60,000 bases of DNA from contig NC_045146.1 of the NCBI RefSeq assembly GCF_008831285.2, positions 2,136,001 to 2,196,000 of the forward strand, given 5' to 3'. Positions 21,561-34,585 of this stretch are shown here, piece after piece. The translations under genes and the position numbers were made by a program. Position 1 is the first letter of the stretch, and each line of letters starts with the position of its first letter. This stretch comes from Nymphaea colorata (Eukaryota > Streptophyta > Magnoliopsida > Nymphaeales > Nymphaeaceae). Under the pieces are notes generated by a model. It did no database searches, had not been told where the DNA came from, and saw only the letters and a list, made by a program, of their open reading frames with translations.

Positions 21561-22930
21561 TTATAAAGGTTAAATATTGTTGTGTAAACCCAATATAAAC
21601 AATGTCAACACTTCTGTGTTTGTGTATGTTGATAATATTCTTTCAAGGATGACTTATCTGTTACGGCACTTTTCTCTGTTGTATGCTTCTTTGATTTTTT
21701 TTTTCAGGAAAAAAAAAAAAAAAACTAGAGGGCCAACAAACGATACCTAAAAGAAATTGCAACCTTTCTCTGCCCATGTCCCCACAATAATCGTCCTCCT
21801 CCGTTTCCAAAGTTCAAGATTTTGGTTCCCTAAGTGGTAAACTGCATGGAGAAACGTGGATTGTAGTAGGATAAGGGGTCGTCAGTTCTTGACCCATAAT
21901 ATTTTCACTGTTTTGTTTTGCATTATGTGGCGGTGGTGGTGGCGGTGACTTCATATACAGTGGCGGAGCCAAGAGGGCTGGCAGGGGCCATGTCCGACCC
22001 TCTCTATTCTACTTTTCAGTATCTGCTTTGACTTGAGAGGCCCAGCTGGACGGTTTGAAGAAAAAAGGGGGAGGTATACTACCAAGAGGCCAAATCTTCT
22101 CCTATTTTGCCCTGTCCTTAGAGTTCAAAGCTGCTTGGAAAATTGGACACTTTAAAAAAAAAAAAAGTGTCTAGCTAAATTGAGCATGCAATATCATACA
22201 TTCATCTAAATGTAGCAACCACTTGATTGGAGGAGGATGATCTTGAAATTTCATTGAATAGTTATCCAAATTAACAACTTTCACGTAAAACTAGCCATAA
22301 GCTCTGTTTGCTAGACAAGAAAGAAAGTGAGTAAAAAAAAAAGGAAAAAGTTCTAGTGGCTTTTTTTGCAAGGTAGGGAGCGCCGCTACTGTTGAAAATG
22401 TAAACAGTTAGGATATATATAAGAAAAAGGAATCAAGAAACGCCCTCGTGGGTTATTCCAAAATAAAGGAGGAGTTGGATGTGATCCTGTTCCAACCCAT
22501 GCATGGAATATTTCGGTTCAAACGAATAGAGTACCATGAGTTTGGACTGCATAATATATATATATATATATACCCATAAAATCCTCAATTTGGAATACAT
22601 TGCAAGCACAACGCGGAACATTATAATGGGCAAAAGTGCCAATGTTGGTATTCGTTTTCGTTTTGACGATGATTCTTCGCCATTGTTAGAGCTTTGTGAT
22701 ACACTGATGAGGCACTGGCTCCCCGTCGAAGGCCCATAGGTTATCTTGGATACTGGCAATCATGTCCAAACCCATCATCGACCTGGGCACACAGCCAGGG
22801 CAGGGGCCATTCCTTGCCCTCTTCAAACTTAAAAAAAAAAAAAAATGTAATTTAAAAAGATTCATTTAGCGTAAAAAATGTTAACAAAATATCTTTTGGC
22901 ACCTATTTAAATACCAAAATTATGTTTTGG
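21561..22930. other. Non-coding inter-unit spacer
   Basis: No gene is seen. It has a MITE-like start CAGTGGCGGAGCC at 21959, a stretch resembling 4230-4260 ('gtcagttct' at 21880), A-rich tracts and a short TA run (22554-22571). Open frames such as 22433-22759 carry no family signature. Confidence 0.5.
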
Positions 22931-23818
22931 TATGTCAAGCTCCAATGGTTTAATTTGCTACAGTGAACAAGAGGTGAGCGTTCCAGCATGTCGGGTCAAA
23001 AACTCCAGATCAAGTCTCAACTTCATTATTTTATTGTTTGTCTTTTCCTTTAGTGTTTTGATATTAGGAATGTCAATATATTTAATTTGGATCAGATATC
23101 TTATCAAAACCTTTCAAAAAAATTGCTTATGTTAAAAAAAACTATTATTTGAAAAAGAAATCAGATCAGATTTGGATTTAAAAAATGACATCCACTCGAA
23201 TTTAGATTCAGCTATATATAAATATCTGATTAGATTTTGATTAGATTTGAATTCAGATCAGATTTAGTTTTAAACAAATATGCTATGTCGAACACCTATA
23301 GATTCAGTTCTGAATTCGATTTGGATGTGAATGTTCAAGTTAGATTTGGATCGGAATTCGGATTTTGATATCTTTTTTTTTATTCGTATTTGAATATGAA
23401 TTAGAATCGAAACATATAAATATATATTAAAAAAAACAGATATACCCAATTCAAATCCGTTACATCCCTAACGATATCCCTTCGTATATATCTCTCTCAC
23501 ACTCCGCGTGTGTGTATGTGTGTGTTTTGGAACTCCAACTAATTTCCATCATCGACAATGACAACCTTCTCTACCTTGAGGCCCGATTTTTCTTTTTCAT
23601 TCCTGAAAAGAATAGAGCGTTATGGTTCAAGAATATGGAGTCCTCAAAAGCTTGAGTTGCACGATTTAACCTGAAAAATTCCAAGTCCTTGGACCTGTGA
23701 AAACCAATCATGCAGGTCACATCTCTAAGGGCATTCATCTGAAACCAGAATGCATTAAGTACATAGAATTGAAAGAGAGGCGCATGAAGGAAAGGGCCGA
23801 AGTTTTCTTCTTAAGAGG
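22931..23818 (-). other. 3' flank of FT-C, duplicated at FT-A
   Basis: It is colinear with 4441-5315 and ends at the FT-C stop codon. The AT microsatellite of the FT-A flank is absent here; a short TC/GT stretch (23490-23524) replaces it. Confidence 0.6.
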
Positions 23819-23890
23819 TTATGGAGCTCTTCTTCCACCGGAGCCCGACTCCCTCTGGCAGTTGAAGTATACTGCGGCCACTGGCAAGCC

Positions 23891-24225
23891 TGAAGGAAGT
23901 CTTTCTAACTCCCACGCCAAAAAAACACTACAAAAGGGCACGTTAAAATAAAACTTGAAAAGAACTCAAACTTTCACTTTTTCACTAAGTGATTACACGC
24001 ATGGAACAAATATTTAAAGAGCAAAAAAGAAAAGAGAAAAAAACTACCCACTAAAGCCACTTGCCAAAAGCAACCTCATTTTGTGGACACGTAACCACTA
24101 ACCTATTCTTATGGCTAAAGAAAAGAAAAGAAAACAATAAAACCCCATCACCACACGTTCACACGATCACAACTTTATGCACGTTCACACCATCACAACT
24201 TTATACACGTTCACATTAACTAACA
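23891..24225 (-). repeat. Copia-3 3' LTR
   Basis: 335 bp with TG...CA ends, followed inside the element by an excellent polypurine tract (24226-24240; minus strand ...AAGGGGGAGAAA). It contains tandem 'cgttcacaccatcacaactttat' type repeats (24167-24215). Confidence 0.8.
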
Positions 24226-24250
24226 TTTCTCCCCCTTAATGTGAAAAATC

Positions 24251-25600
24251 TTATACACCAATGGCTTCTCGAAAATTGAAAAATTTTGATGGTGGTAATG
24301 CTTTTGTAAAACCATCAGCAACTTGCACTTTTGTGAAACATTGCTTCAGCTCAATTTCTTCTTTCTCAGTCATGTCTCTAATAAAGTGATAACGCAACTC
24401 TATATGTTTAGTCCTTCCATGAAATGAAGGATTTTTGGCCATGGAAATAGTGGATTTGTTATCACAGTATAACTGAGTTGGATTCTTATATTCAGCTTCC
24501 GAAGAGGATAGAGCTGTTGAACTTTGTTTCTTTGAGCATCATGACACAGCACTTGAACCTAATCAAAATACAAAACCACTTGTACTTTTCCGATCATCAA
24601 CAGAACCTGCCCAATCACTATCTGTATATCCAATTAAACAAGTTAGTAATAGGTTTATACAAAATTCCGTAGTTGATTGTAGATTGAATGTAACGAAGAA
24701 TTTTTTTTGCTGCTCCAAGATGTTGCACCGATGGATCTTGCATGAACCTTGATCAAACTTACTGAAAACATAATGTCTGGTCTGGTATGTGTCAAGTACA
24801 TCAATGCACCAACCATACTTCTAAAATATTTTTCATTCACTTTTGCCCTTCCATCATCTGCACTCAACTTTTCGTTGGTGTTCATGGGAGTTGCACAACC
24901 ATTACAATTCATCATTTTAAACATTTTTAAAGTATCCAAAGCATATTTTTCATGCGATATAAAGATTCCTTCATCACTTTGTTCTACTTGAAGACCAAGA
25001 AAATAATGCAACAACCCCAAATCAGACATTTCGAACTCCCTCATCATACAATTTTTAAATTCTACAATAAGGCTAGAAGAAGTGCCAGTATAGATAATGT
25101 CATTCATATAAACACTTACAATGAGTAAATCATTTTCATTCACTTTGACATAAAGAGTTGGCTCACTATTACTTCTTTGAAAACTATTTTGATGAAGAAA
25201 TTTATCAAGACGACTATACCATGCACGAGGAGCTTGTTTAAGCCCATATAATGCCTTTTTAAGTTTATAAACCTTGTCTTCTTTTCCTTTAATTTTAATT
25301 CCAGGTGGTTGATCAACATACATCTCTTCATCCAAATAGCCATTTAGGAAAGCAGAGTTGACATCAAACTGAAAGACTTTCCATTTAAATTGAGCAGCAA
25401 TAGAAAGAACCATTCTTACTGTCTCAAATCTTGCAACGGGTGAAAAAGTCTCAGTCAAATCAATTCCATATATTTGCACAAAACCTCTAGCAACTAGCCT
25501 TGCTTTATTTTTTTTCACATTACCTTTAGCATCATACTTGACCTTATAGACCCATTTTACTCCAATTGGTTCCTTTCCCATCGGCAACTTAGAGAGCTCT
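24251..25600 (-). pseudogene. Copia-3 RT and RNase H remnant
   Basis: The RT frame (25587-24655) contains 'KARLVARGF', 'VNSAFLNGYLDEE' and 'KALYGLKQAPRAWY'. The catalytic box reads YMND instead of YVDD, losing a catalytic Asp. RNase H is broken into pieces; the last is 24442-24251 with 'KHIELRYHFIRD' and 'ADGFTKALP'. Frames are interrupted near 24470-24700. Confidence 0.85.
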
Positions 25601-25898
25601 CATGTGTCATTCTTTAATATGGTTTGTATTTCCTCTTTCATAGCATTCATCCAATTTTTGTCTACACATGCTTCATCAAAAGTTGATGGTTCTATAATAG
25701 CAAAAGCAAAAGCACACTTATAAATGTCATTTAAGGATCGTACCTTTCTTGGAGGAGTTTCTTCAGAAATGATTCAATACCTTCATTGATCGTCTCCTTC
25801 AAAGCTTCATCTTTCTCCTTTGGTTCATCGTGAATATGATTTTGATTCACTTCTTCCCCATCAACAAGGAGTTTCATGGTTTCTTTCTTAACCCAATC

Positions 25899-27033
25899 TC
25901 AGCAAGCTTTTTCATCAAATATAATGTCTCTTCTTATAATCAACTTCTTAGTGATGAGATTATAAAGACGATAACCCTTAGTTTCACTACTATAACCAAT
26001 GAAAATACATTTTTCACTCTTCTTATTCAACTTGCTTCTTTCACTAGGATCAATTAATGCATATGTAACACATCCAAAGACTTTTAACATACTTACGTTT
26101 GGTTTGTGATTCCACCATGCTTCAAATGGGGTTTTGTTTCTGACTGCCTTTGTTGGAGAAATGTTGAGAAGAACCGTATGGATTGCTTCAGCCCAAAATT
26201 CACTTGGTAATTGTTTTTCATTTAACATGCTGCGTGCCATTTCCACCACTGTCCGATTTTTTCTTTCGGCCACACCATTTTGTTGTGGGGTCTTCCTTAC
26301 TGAAAACTGCCTACGAATGCCATGATTTGTACAAAACAAATCAAATTCGTCAGACAAAAATTCTCCCCCTCTATCTGTACGCAATATATTTATTACCTTT
26401 CCACTTTCTTTTTCTGCAAAAAATTTAAACTCATTAAATTTATCCATTGCATCAGATTTGTGATTGAGAAAATATACCCAACTCATTCTAGTGTAATCAT
26501 CAGTAAATAGGTAAATAGCAAAAAATACTTGCTACCATTTAATGAAGAAGTTTTCATTGGACCGCATATGTCAGCATGAACTAATTGAAGCGACATTTTA
26601 CCTCTCCATGATTTTCCAACTTGAAATGGTAATTTATGTTGTTTACCATAAACACACCCTTCACATACATCATCATGACAATCAATAAATGACCGTCCAT
26701 ATACCATACATTTTTTATGTAAGAGTTTCAACCTATTAAAATGAAGATGTCCATATATCTCACGTGTCATAGCTTGGAATCATCAATTTTTGTCATAAAA
26801 GCATTTGTCTCAAGAGGAAACATTTTATTTTGAATCATATTTACTTTCGCAAGAACTACACCACTTTTATTTTTAATTTCACAGGCATCATTTTCAAATA
26901 AAAGTGTGTACCCTTTTTGAACCAGTTGCCCAATACTAAGCAAATTTTGAGCCAACCCGAGAACGTAATACACATCATTAATAAATTTTTCCATACATGT
27001 TTCTGATTTGATGATAGTAGTTCCTTTGCCCAC
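25899..27033 (-). pseudogene. Copia-3 integrase remnant
   Basis: The pieces 27033-26767, 26770-26483 and 26486-25899 contain the zinc motif region ('HFNRLK...CEGCVYGK'), 'HADICGPM', 'LRTDRGGEF' (second Asp intact) and 'TPQQNGVAERKNR' (Glu). Frame changes near 26770 and 26486 separate them. The downstream end has 'FIGYSSETKGYRLYN'. Confidence 0.85.
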
Positions 27034-28054
27034 ACATCCAACTGTATAGTCTCATCAATATCTTTGAAAAAACTCTTGTCACCTGTCATATGATTACTGC
27101 ACCCGCTATCTATAAACCAAACTTCACTCTTGCAACGGTTAGCATTTATTTTTGTAAGAAATAAATTTTCATTTTCTTCTACAAAACTAGCTTGTTGCTT
27201 TGCTTTTTCAAAACATTTAAGTTCAACATGACCAAACTTCTTGCAAAAATGACATTGTCTTCCTCTAAAGTACTGATTTTGATTACATTTTCCTGTTGTG
27301 TCATGGGTTTTATGAGAACTTCCATAGAATCTTCCACGTCCTCTACATTCCTGTTGTGTCATGGGTTTTATGAGAACTTCCATAGAATCTTCCACATTCT
27401 CTACCATAGCCACGAGTGGATCCTCTATAGCCTCCTCGTCCCTGACTCCTTCCTTCATGGCTTTCATCATTGCTTCCATTCTTCTCTTTTGACAACTCTA
27501 TCTTTGTTTGAAAAACCTGCTCTATTCCTTTTTCTGCTGACCTGTTCATGCGTTGCTCATGTGCTAAAAGAGACCCCGTTAGCTCATCAATAGAATAAAT
27601 AGACAAATCTTTGGATTCTTCTATTGCAGTGACAACATGATCAAATTTTGAAGGAAGACTTCCTAACACTTTTTCAACCACCTTTTGCTCGGTTATGACT
27701 TCACTGAAACTCTTCATTTGATTTACAATAGTAGAAAGTCTAGAAAAATAATTTTGAATGGACTCACCAGTTTTCATGCAAAATGTTTCAAAATCTCTTC
27801 TTAAGATTTGAAGCTTAACTGTAGTAATCTTCTTATCTCCATGAAATTTTTGTTTGAGGAATAGCCATGCTTCACTTGACTTCTCTGCACCAGCAATAGT
27901 TGGGAAGACAGTCTCTGACACAGCCTGCTGCAATACTGAAAGTGACTTTGCATCTTTCTTCTGAAATTCCTTAACATCGATTTTCTCTATTGACTTTCCT
28001 GCTGCCTTTGATCCTTCAGCTTCTACATAACCATTCTCAACCAACTCCCAAAGG
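27034..28054 (-). pseudogene. Copia-3 gag and protease remnant
   Basis: Gag (UBN2-type) runs from the Gypsy junction down to a CCHC knuckle (CHFCKKFGHVELKC, about 27262-27221), then the protease motif 'WFIDSGCSNHM' near 27110. A 58-bp direct duplication (27291-27348 and 27349-27406) lies between gag and the knuckle. As 58 is not a multiple of three, it breaks the frame. Confidence 0.85.
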
Positions 28055-28275
28055 TGTAAGACCCACGATTTTTATTAAGTTTCCTTAATTATGGGAACGT
28101 TATTATGGGCAGGAAATCATAAACGGTAGGTTTAAATGACTGCAAAAATGAAATGAAAACTGCCAATTAAATGAAAAAGAGAGAAGCTATGGAAAGAAAT
28201 GAAAAAGGAAACGAAAAGAAATTCGTATGACAGTTACAAGGGTTGTGAAGGGGGCTATTTAGATCTGATTTACAG
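28055..28275 (+). repeat. Gypsy LTR fragment (first 221 bp)
   Basis: It matches 28631-28851 with a handful of differences, then switches abruptly after 'tttacag' to the pol tail at 28276, indicating a deletion junction. Confidence 0.88.
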
Positions 28276-28580
28276 TTGGAGAGGTTGCATATCGAATTGC
28301 ACTTCCACCGCAGTATAGTCATGTTCATCCAGTATTTCACATGTCGAAGTTAAGGAAGTATGTACCTCATCCTTCACATGTGATAGACTATGAAGAAGTT
28401 GATGTGCAAGAGGACATGACAACCGATGAAAAACCGCTTCGGATCATAGACCGAAAGGAGCATGTGTTGCGGAAGAAGATCATCCCACTAGTTCAAGTGG
28501 AATGGCAACATCATGGAATCAAGGAATGTACATGGGAGCCAGAACAAGACATGAGAAAGAGTTATCCCCAGTTGTTTTAA
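28276..28580 (+). pseudogene. Gypsy pol tail: end of integrase and chromodomain, copy 1
   Basis: It encodes '[20 protein letters not shown]' followed by a chromodomain-like segment with 'VLRKKIIPLVQVEW' and 'CTWEPEQDM', ending in TAA. In this lineage the chromodomain targets integration to chromatin. The sequence is nearly identical to 34231-34537. The polypurine tract 'tatgggggaagga' follows at 28618-28630. Confidence 0.88.
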
Positions 28581-28630
28581 TAAGGTACGCTCAAATTTCG
28601 AGGACGAAATTTCTTTTTATGGGGGAAGGA

Positions 28631-30219
28631 TGTAAGACCCACGATTTTTATTAAGTTTCCTTAATTATGGGAATGTTATTATGGGCAGGAAATCATAAAT
28701 GGTAGGTTTAAATGACTGCAAAAATGAAATGGAAACTGCCAATTAAATGAAAAAGAGAGAAGCTATGGAAAGAAATGAAAAAGGAAACCAAAAGAAATTC
28801 GTATGACAGTTACAAGGGTTGTGAAGGGGGCTATTTAGATCTGATTTACAGTAATTAACCCTTTCTTTACTGCCTTCATAGAAGAGAAAACTCAACGATT
28901 GAGAATTTGAGAGAAAGAAGGGGAACGTGAAGTGGAGATCCTCATTTTTTTTGCTTTCATCGATTGGTGGCGGCAAGGAAAGGAGTTGGTGCTGGAAACT
29001 CATCTCGATTAACAGGTATGGGAAATTAGTTATGAATAGAGCATGAAGCCGTGTATTTCATATTTCTTATAGAATCTATGTCTATGTGAATCTATGTATT
29101 TTTATGCATAAATATGGATCTATGCATGAGTTATAGTATGGAAATATTCAACTATGATTGCAGCATGTAGCCTTGTATTTTGTTGCTTGTAGATACATGG
29201 ATATATATGCATTTTACAGTAGTAAATCTATGTATTTATGCGCCTACACATGAGTAGAGGCATGAGGTGTTGTAGGCTGGAAATAAGACACAGCCCTCTT
29301 ACTCGTAGATATCCTTGGTCGCCTGTGATTTCCTGAAATTTCACCAAAATGGAATTGCATAACGTCTGAATCCTAGAGAAAACAATTTAATTGCATATGT
29401 CCTCTATTTGAAGTCTGAACCGTAGCATAGGAATTTTTAAATGCCTGTAAGCATAATATAACAAGTCATAAGCTGTCCATAGGTGAAATTGAAAGTATAA
29501 TAGAAAGGACAGAAAATTGATTTCAAATATGTCTCCGCAATGTTTGATTCAGAACAGTTTGACAGTTAGAGGAAGGCTTCAGAATCGTTACTGCTTTGTG
29601 TAAACAGTTATTTACTTACTGGCGAGAATCTACAAAGATGGAATCACTACATGCTAGGTGATTGGTAAGGATCTGAATTAGTTGCTGTCTTGCGTGTTTC
29701 TCTCATACCATTGTGCCAGTCCCCACTTTTAGGATAATATATCTCACTGTTCTTACTCATGGTCCAAGAAAATCAGATCGGTAAAAGTCTGAATTCGGCC
29801 ATCTTGATCGGCAAGTTCAGGTGGCAGACCCGTATCAGGTTGCACCAAAACAGATGTATCATGATTAAAATTCTGACCTTTTGCAATTGAAGTTTTGATG
29901 CCATTGGTAGATGAAACACTTTATGCGCCTGTCGGGATACTTTTCAAATGATGATTTTCTTGAGGAGGTATTAGAAGCATAAGTTAGATATGGATGAGCC
30001 GCAACCTACAAATTGATTGTATACTAGATATAGGTCTGCGGTAATCTGCCCACTAGATGCGTATATATGTAATAAGTTGCTGCAACCCATTAGTTATCAC
30101 TATGAACATGTTATTTGCATAAAACAGAATTGGTTGAGGCTAAATCGGAGTGATCAGATTAATTAGACCTCTCGTCTGTTGCATGGGTCGCAGCATACGA
30201 TAAATATATATATAAATAA

Positions 30220-30271
<52 letters not shown>

Positions 30272-31977
30272 GAATGTTCGCTACAGAAACGATCAGATTG
30301 GAGGCAAGAACTGTTTTGTTCCTACGTTTTTTTTCTGTGTATGTGAAATCTGAAAACTATGGCGGATTCCGGTGACCGGCGTTGTTAGCTCTAGTGTCAA
30401 AAAATAACGAGTAAGGACTCGTTGGATTCGTTTGCTTGCATATATTATTCTTATAAAATTTCATAATTTTTGGAGCTGCCGATAAAAAGATATGAATTTT
30501 TGAGTGACTGCCTTTCGCTGGAGTGTTTTCTGCGACAGAAAGTCTGAAAACTACGTCAGATTCCGGTGACCGGCGTTGTCAGCTCCAGTGTCAGAAAATA
30601 ACGAGTAAGGGCTCGTTGGATTCGTCTATTTCTGAAGATTTCTCCTGTAAAATTTCATAATTTTTGGGTAAGTGGTTGAGGAGATACAGATTTTTGAATG
30701 ACCGTCTGTCGCTGGAATACTTCTCTATGAAACTAGAAACTGCACCAGATTCCGGTGACCGGCGATGTCAGTTCCGGGGTCGGAATGTGTCGAGTAAGAT
30801 CTCGTTGGATTCATCTGATTCTGAAGATTATCCCTGTAAAGTTTCATAATTTTTGAAAAAAACGTAATGTTATGCATTATTGCTCTGTGGTACCCTTAGT
30901 TCTATTTACAATTTCAGAAAAAGGGTTTTAAAACCTCTTGTTTCTATATGATGATCACGATACTATTATTTGAGATTTTTGAACGTGATATACCTTGTTT
31001 GATGCATGTCTTTTTGACTTTGCCTTGTTGCCATTAAATTAAGTTGGAAATGGCTTATTGTTTTTGTCTGGAAAACCGAGCCTGAGGGCGGTTTCTGTGA
31101 GAGGTACTAGACAATGTCTAGCATTGGCAAACCCTCACTTTTGAAATTCGAAGGCGAAACGTGGACTTTGTGCGATGGTTTATGCGAGTGCGAGCTTTCT
31201 GTTTTGCCCAGTGTTTGGTTTCGTCCCGGGAGGTAGTGGTCACACTCCTCTGGCTGTACTGGAGGGCCCACAGGGTATTGGGCGGCACAAGGGCCTGGGA
31301 TTCTGTTCTGTTTCTGTTTGGGAGCGAGACTCCTGGTCTCTCCACCCGGGTTCCTAGAGAGACCATGTTGCTGCAGCGGCGATCTGGGATATCTCAGGAG
31401 GCTTCACTGCAGGTACCCTCGATCCGTTAGATCGCCTGGTGAAGAGATGTTCTGTTCTGCCCGTGAATACCCACGGGGATTTCTGTTGCTCGGCACGATG
31501 ACCATGACATTGTCATAGAACCACGGTTGCAAGCCTACGAAATTTTGGAGGTTGTGCACACCTCGTTCTGTCTTTGATGATGTGATGTAACTCTGATATG
31601 GGTTAAGTTTTGGAAAACTTATGGTTGCAGTTCATAAGGCCTTTTTGGAATCGTTTTACGAGACTAAATATTATTTTGGGCTTGGCTGGATTTTCTCATA
31701 CTCAAAGGAATTCTGACCCTTCTTTCTATCTCTACAGGTAGTCCTTGATAGATTTTGGCTTTGGAGCGACGACCTCAGTCTTGTGACGGACGGGCATTGG
31801 CATTTTGGACACTGCGTCGGGTTTGGGGACTTGTGTTTATTTTTGTTTGGGTCCAAGTATTTTATTATTGAAATAAAACAATGTCTGATTTCTTTATGTT
31901 CTGGTCATGACTCAATATTGCTTCCGCTATTATAGAAATGAAAGAAAATTTTTGGTGTGCAAAATTGGGTCGTGACA
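28631..31977 (+). repeat. Complete 3.35-kb Gypsy LTR
   Basis: It begins TGTAAGACCC right after a polypurine tract and ends GGGTCGTGACA right before a primer site. It contains an (AT)n run (30224-30268) and three diverged tandem copies of a roughly 180-bp unit (around 30330-30850; landmark 'gattccggtgaccggcg'). The open frames at 31118-31518 lie wholly in the LTR and match no family. Confidence 0.9.
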
Positions 31978-31981
31978 ACTT

Positions 31982-31994
31982 TGGTATCAGAGCA
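31982..31994 (+). other. Gypsy primer binding site
   Basis: TGGTATCAGAGCA, complementary to initiator tRNA-Met, four bases after the LTR end. Confidence 0.88.
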
Positions 31995-32151
31995 CAGTGT
32001 CTAGAGTCAATGTCCAATGCCAATGTCGATCACAAGCAGAGGAAGTGTCACCCGAGCAAGTTAAAGAAGGGCGTTTTTGATTTGTTGTAAATATTGAGTT
32101 TTGACGTTTTATATTAATCCAAAATGGTTGTGTTTTTACTGTACCTTTTAT

Positions 32152-34540
32152 GAATCTCATGAATCGGATATTTCACGAGTACTTAGACCGATTCGTTATA
32201 GTGTTCATTGACGATGTGCTAGTGTACTCAAGAGTGTGAAGCAATGCATGCGGCACATCTCGAGATAGTGACGAAGATATTGAGACAAAATCAACTGTAT
32301 GCCAAATATTCCAAGTGTGAGTTTTGGCTAGACAAAGTGAATTTCTTGGGACATGTAATATCGAAGGATGGAGTAGCAGTTGATCTGGCCAAGGTGGAAG
32401 CTGTAGAACAATGAAATGTGCCAACCAAGGTCACCCAAATCAGAAATTTTCTTGGTTTGACAGGTTATTACAAGAAGTTCATTAAGGATTTTTCGAGAAT
32501 TGCAATCCCAATGACTAAATTGCTACGGAAAGGAGTGAAATTTACGTGGACAGAGAATTGTCAGAAGAGTTTTCAGATGTTGAAAGACAGTTTGATTAGT
32601 GCCCCAATTCTAACACTGCCAAATGGGAGGAAAAGATTTGTGGTATATACAGATGCTTCAGCAACATGTTATAGAGCGGTACTTATGCAAAAGGACAATA
32701 TTATAGTTTATGCCTCTAGGCAACTAAAATAGCACGAGAAGAACTATCCAACACATGATTTGGAATTAGGAGCTGTTGTATTTGCACTAAAGATATGGAG
32801 ATATTATCTCTATGGTATGGAATTTGAAGTATTTTCTGACCACAAATCTCTCAAATATTTGTTCTCGCATAAGGAATTAAATCTAGGACAGAGAAGATGG
32901 CTGGAATATCTCAAGGATTAGGACTTTGAGATAAAGTATCATATAGGAAAGGCTAATGTGGTAGCTGATGTCATCAGCATAAGGGCGCCTGCTAAAGCTA
33001 GTGGATTATTAACGCAGACATGAAAGTTGGTAGAAGACTTTGAACAATGACATCCATTGCGAGATGATAATGGAAAGGTGAAGTGTGCTGGAATAATTCG
33101 AGATAGTTTCCTTGATGAAATTATTGAGAAACAAAAACAGAGCCCTGAATATGCGAAGTTGAAACTTGAGTGTCACAAGAAGGAAGAAACTCCTTATTCT
33201 AAGGATGACGACAGATCTGTTTAGTTCAACGGTAGATTGTGGGTTCCGAATGATCCAGAGGTGAAAAACAGGCTGCTTGAAGAGGCACACAAAACAAGAT
33301 ACACCATACATCCAGGAAGCACAAGGATGTATCAAAATTTAAGGATAAACTTTTGGTGGCCAGGAATGAAGAAAGAGATTGCTAAGTTCGTCTCACGATG
33401 TTTGGTGTGTCAACAGGTTAAAGTGGAACATCAGAAACCAGGTGGTTTGATGCAACATATAGAAATTCCTCAATGGAAATGGGAAGACATCACCATGGAC
33501 TTCGTAGTGTGGTTACCACGTACTCGACGACAACACGATGCTATTTGGGTAGTGGTAGACCGCCTAGCTAAACCTGCACATTTTCTTCCGATCAAGATTT
33601 CACAATCACTAGAAAGTCTGGCAGATTTGTATGTTGATGAAATTGTGAGACTTTATGGAATGCCTAAATCAATAATCTCTGACAGAAATCCGAGATTTAC
33701 ATCTAAGTTTTGAGGAAGGTTACAGGAAGCGTTGGGAACAAAATTGAAACTGAGTACAACATTTCATCCGCAGATAGATGGACAGTCTGAGCGAACCATC
33801 CAGACTCTTGAAGATATATTAAAAGCTTGTGTTTTGCAATGGAAGGGTGAATGGGATAAACATGTGAAGTTGACAGAATTTGCCTACAACAACTATCATT
33901 CTATCATTGGAATGACACCGTTTGAAGCTCTTTATGGCCGACTTTGTAGATCACCATTGTGTTGGACCGAGATAGGAGACAACGAGACAACAGGATTGAG
34001 GATCCTTTAGTAATCCAACCTTACACTGACCAAGTCAACATGATTAGAAAGAAACTCTTGGCTGCTCAGAGTCGACAAAAGAGTTATGCAAACTAACGGT
34101 GAAGAGAGCAACCTTTTGAATTTAGAATTCATGTTTTTGTCAAGATATCACCCACCAAGAGTGTTTTTCGATTCAGAAAGAAGAGAAAATTGAGCCCAAG
34201 ATATATTGGTCCATTCGAGATTCTGAAAAAAGTTGGAGAGGTTGCATATCGAATTGCACTTCCACCGCAGTATAGTCATGTTCATCCAGTATTTCACGTG
34301 TCGAAGTTAAGGAAGTATGTACCTCATCCTTCACATGTGATAGACTATGAAGAAGTTGATGTGCAGAGGACATGACAACCGATGAAAAACCGCTTCGGAT
34401 CATAGACCGAAAGGAGCATGTGTTGCGGAAGAAGATCATCCCACTAGTTCAAGTAGAATGGCAACATCATGGAATCAAGGAATGTACATGGGAGCCAGAA
34501 CAAGACATGGGAAAGAGTTATCCCCAGTTGTTTTAATAAG
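32152..34540 (+). pseudogene. Gypsy partial pol: RT, RNase H, integrase, chromodomain
   Basis: It starts abruptly within RT ('FIDDVLVYS', 32200), passes through the RT thumb ('FLGLTGYYKKFI'), RNase H ('VYTDASATCY'; DHKSLKYL), integrase zinc finger (HPGSTRMYQN...CLVCQQ), core ('TMDFVVWLP', 'IISDRNPRFTSKF') and the chromodomain tail. In-frame stops occur near 32728, 32920 and 33711, and frameshifts near 32237, 34010 and 34365. Gag and protease are missing: only about 170 bp separate the primer site from RT. The copy cannot make a complete polyprotein. Confidence 0.9.
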
Positions 34541-34585
34541 GTACGCTCAAATTTCGAGGACGAAATTTCTTTTTATGGGGGAAGG

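Larger units (their letters stand above)
23891..28054 (-). mobile_element. Copia-3: 5'-truncated Copia element in FT-C exon 4
   Basis: The 3' LTR borders FT-C exon 4 at 23890/23891. Coding order on the minus strand is gag, protease, integrase, RT, RNase H. The element stops inside gag at 28054/28055, where the Gypsy LTR begins; its 5' LTR and first gag part are missing, so no target duplication can be read. It differs clearly from Copia-1 and Copia-2 in protein sequence. Confidence 0.9.

Noticed and set aside
20108-23819. Idea that tail-to-tail FT-B and FT-C form a foldback RNA giving siRNA against FT-A and FT-D
   Set aside because: FT-B lacks exon 4 and FT-C keeps only 72 bp of it before Copia-3, so the two transcripts share almost no complementary coding sequence here.
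31118-31518. Overlapping frames on both strands within the Gypsy LTR
   Set aside because: They lie inside the LTR, and all frames are equally open in this GC-richer stretch.
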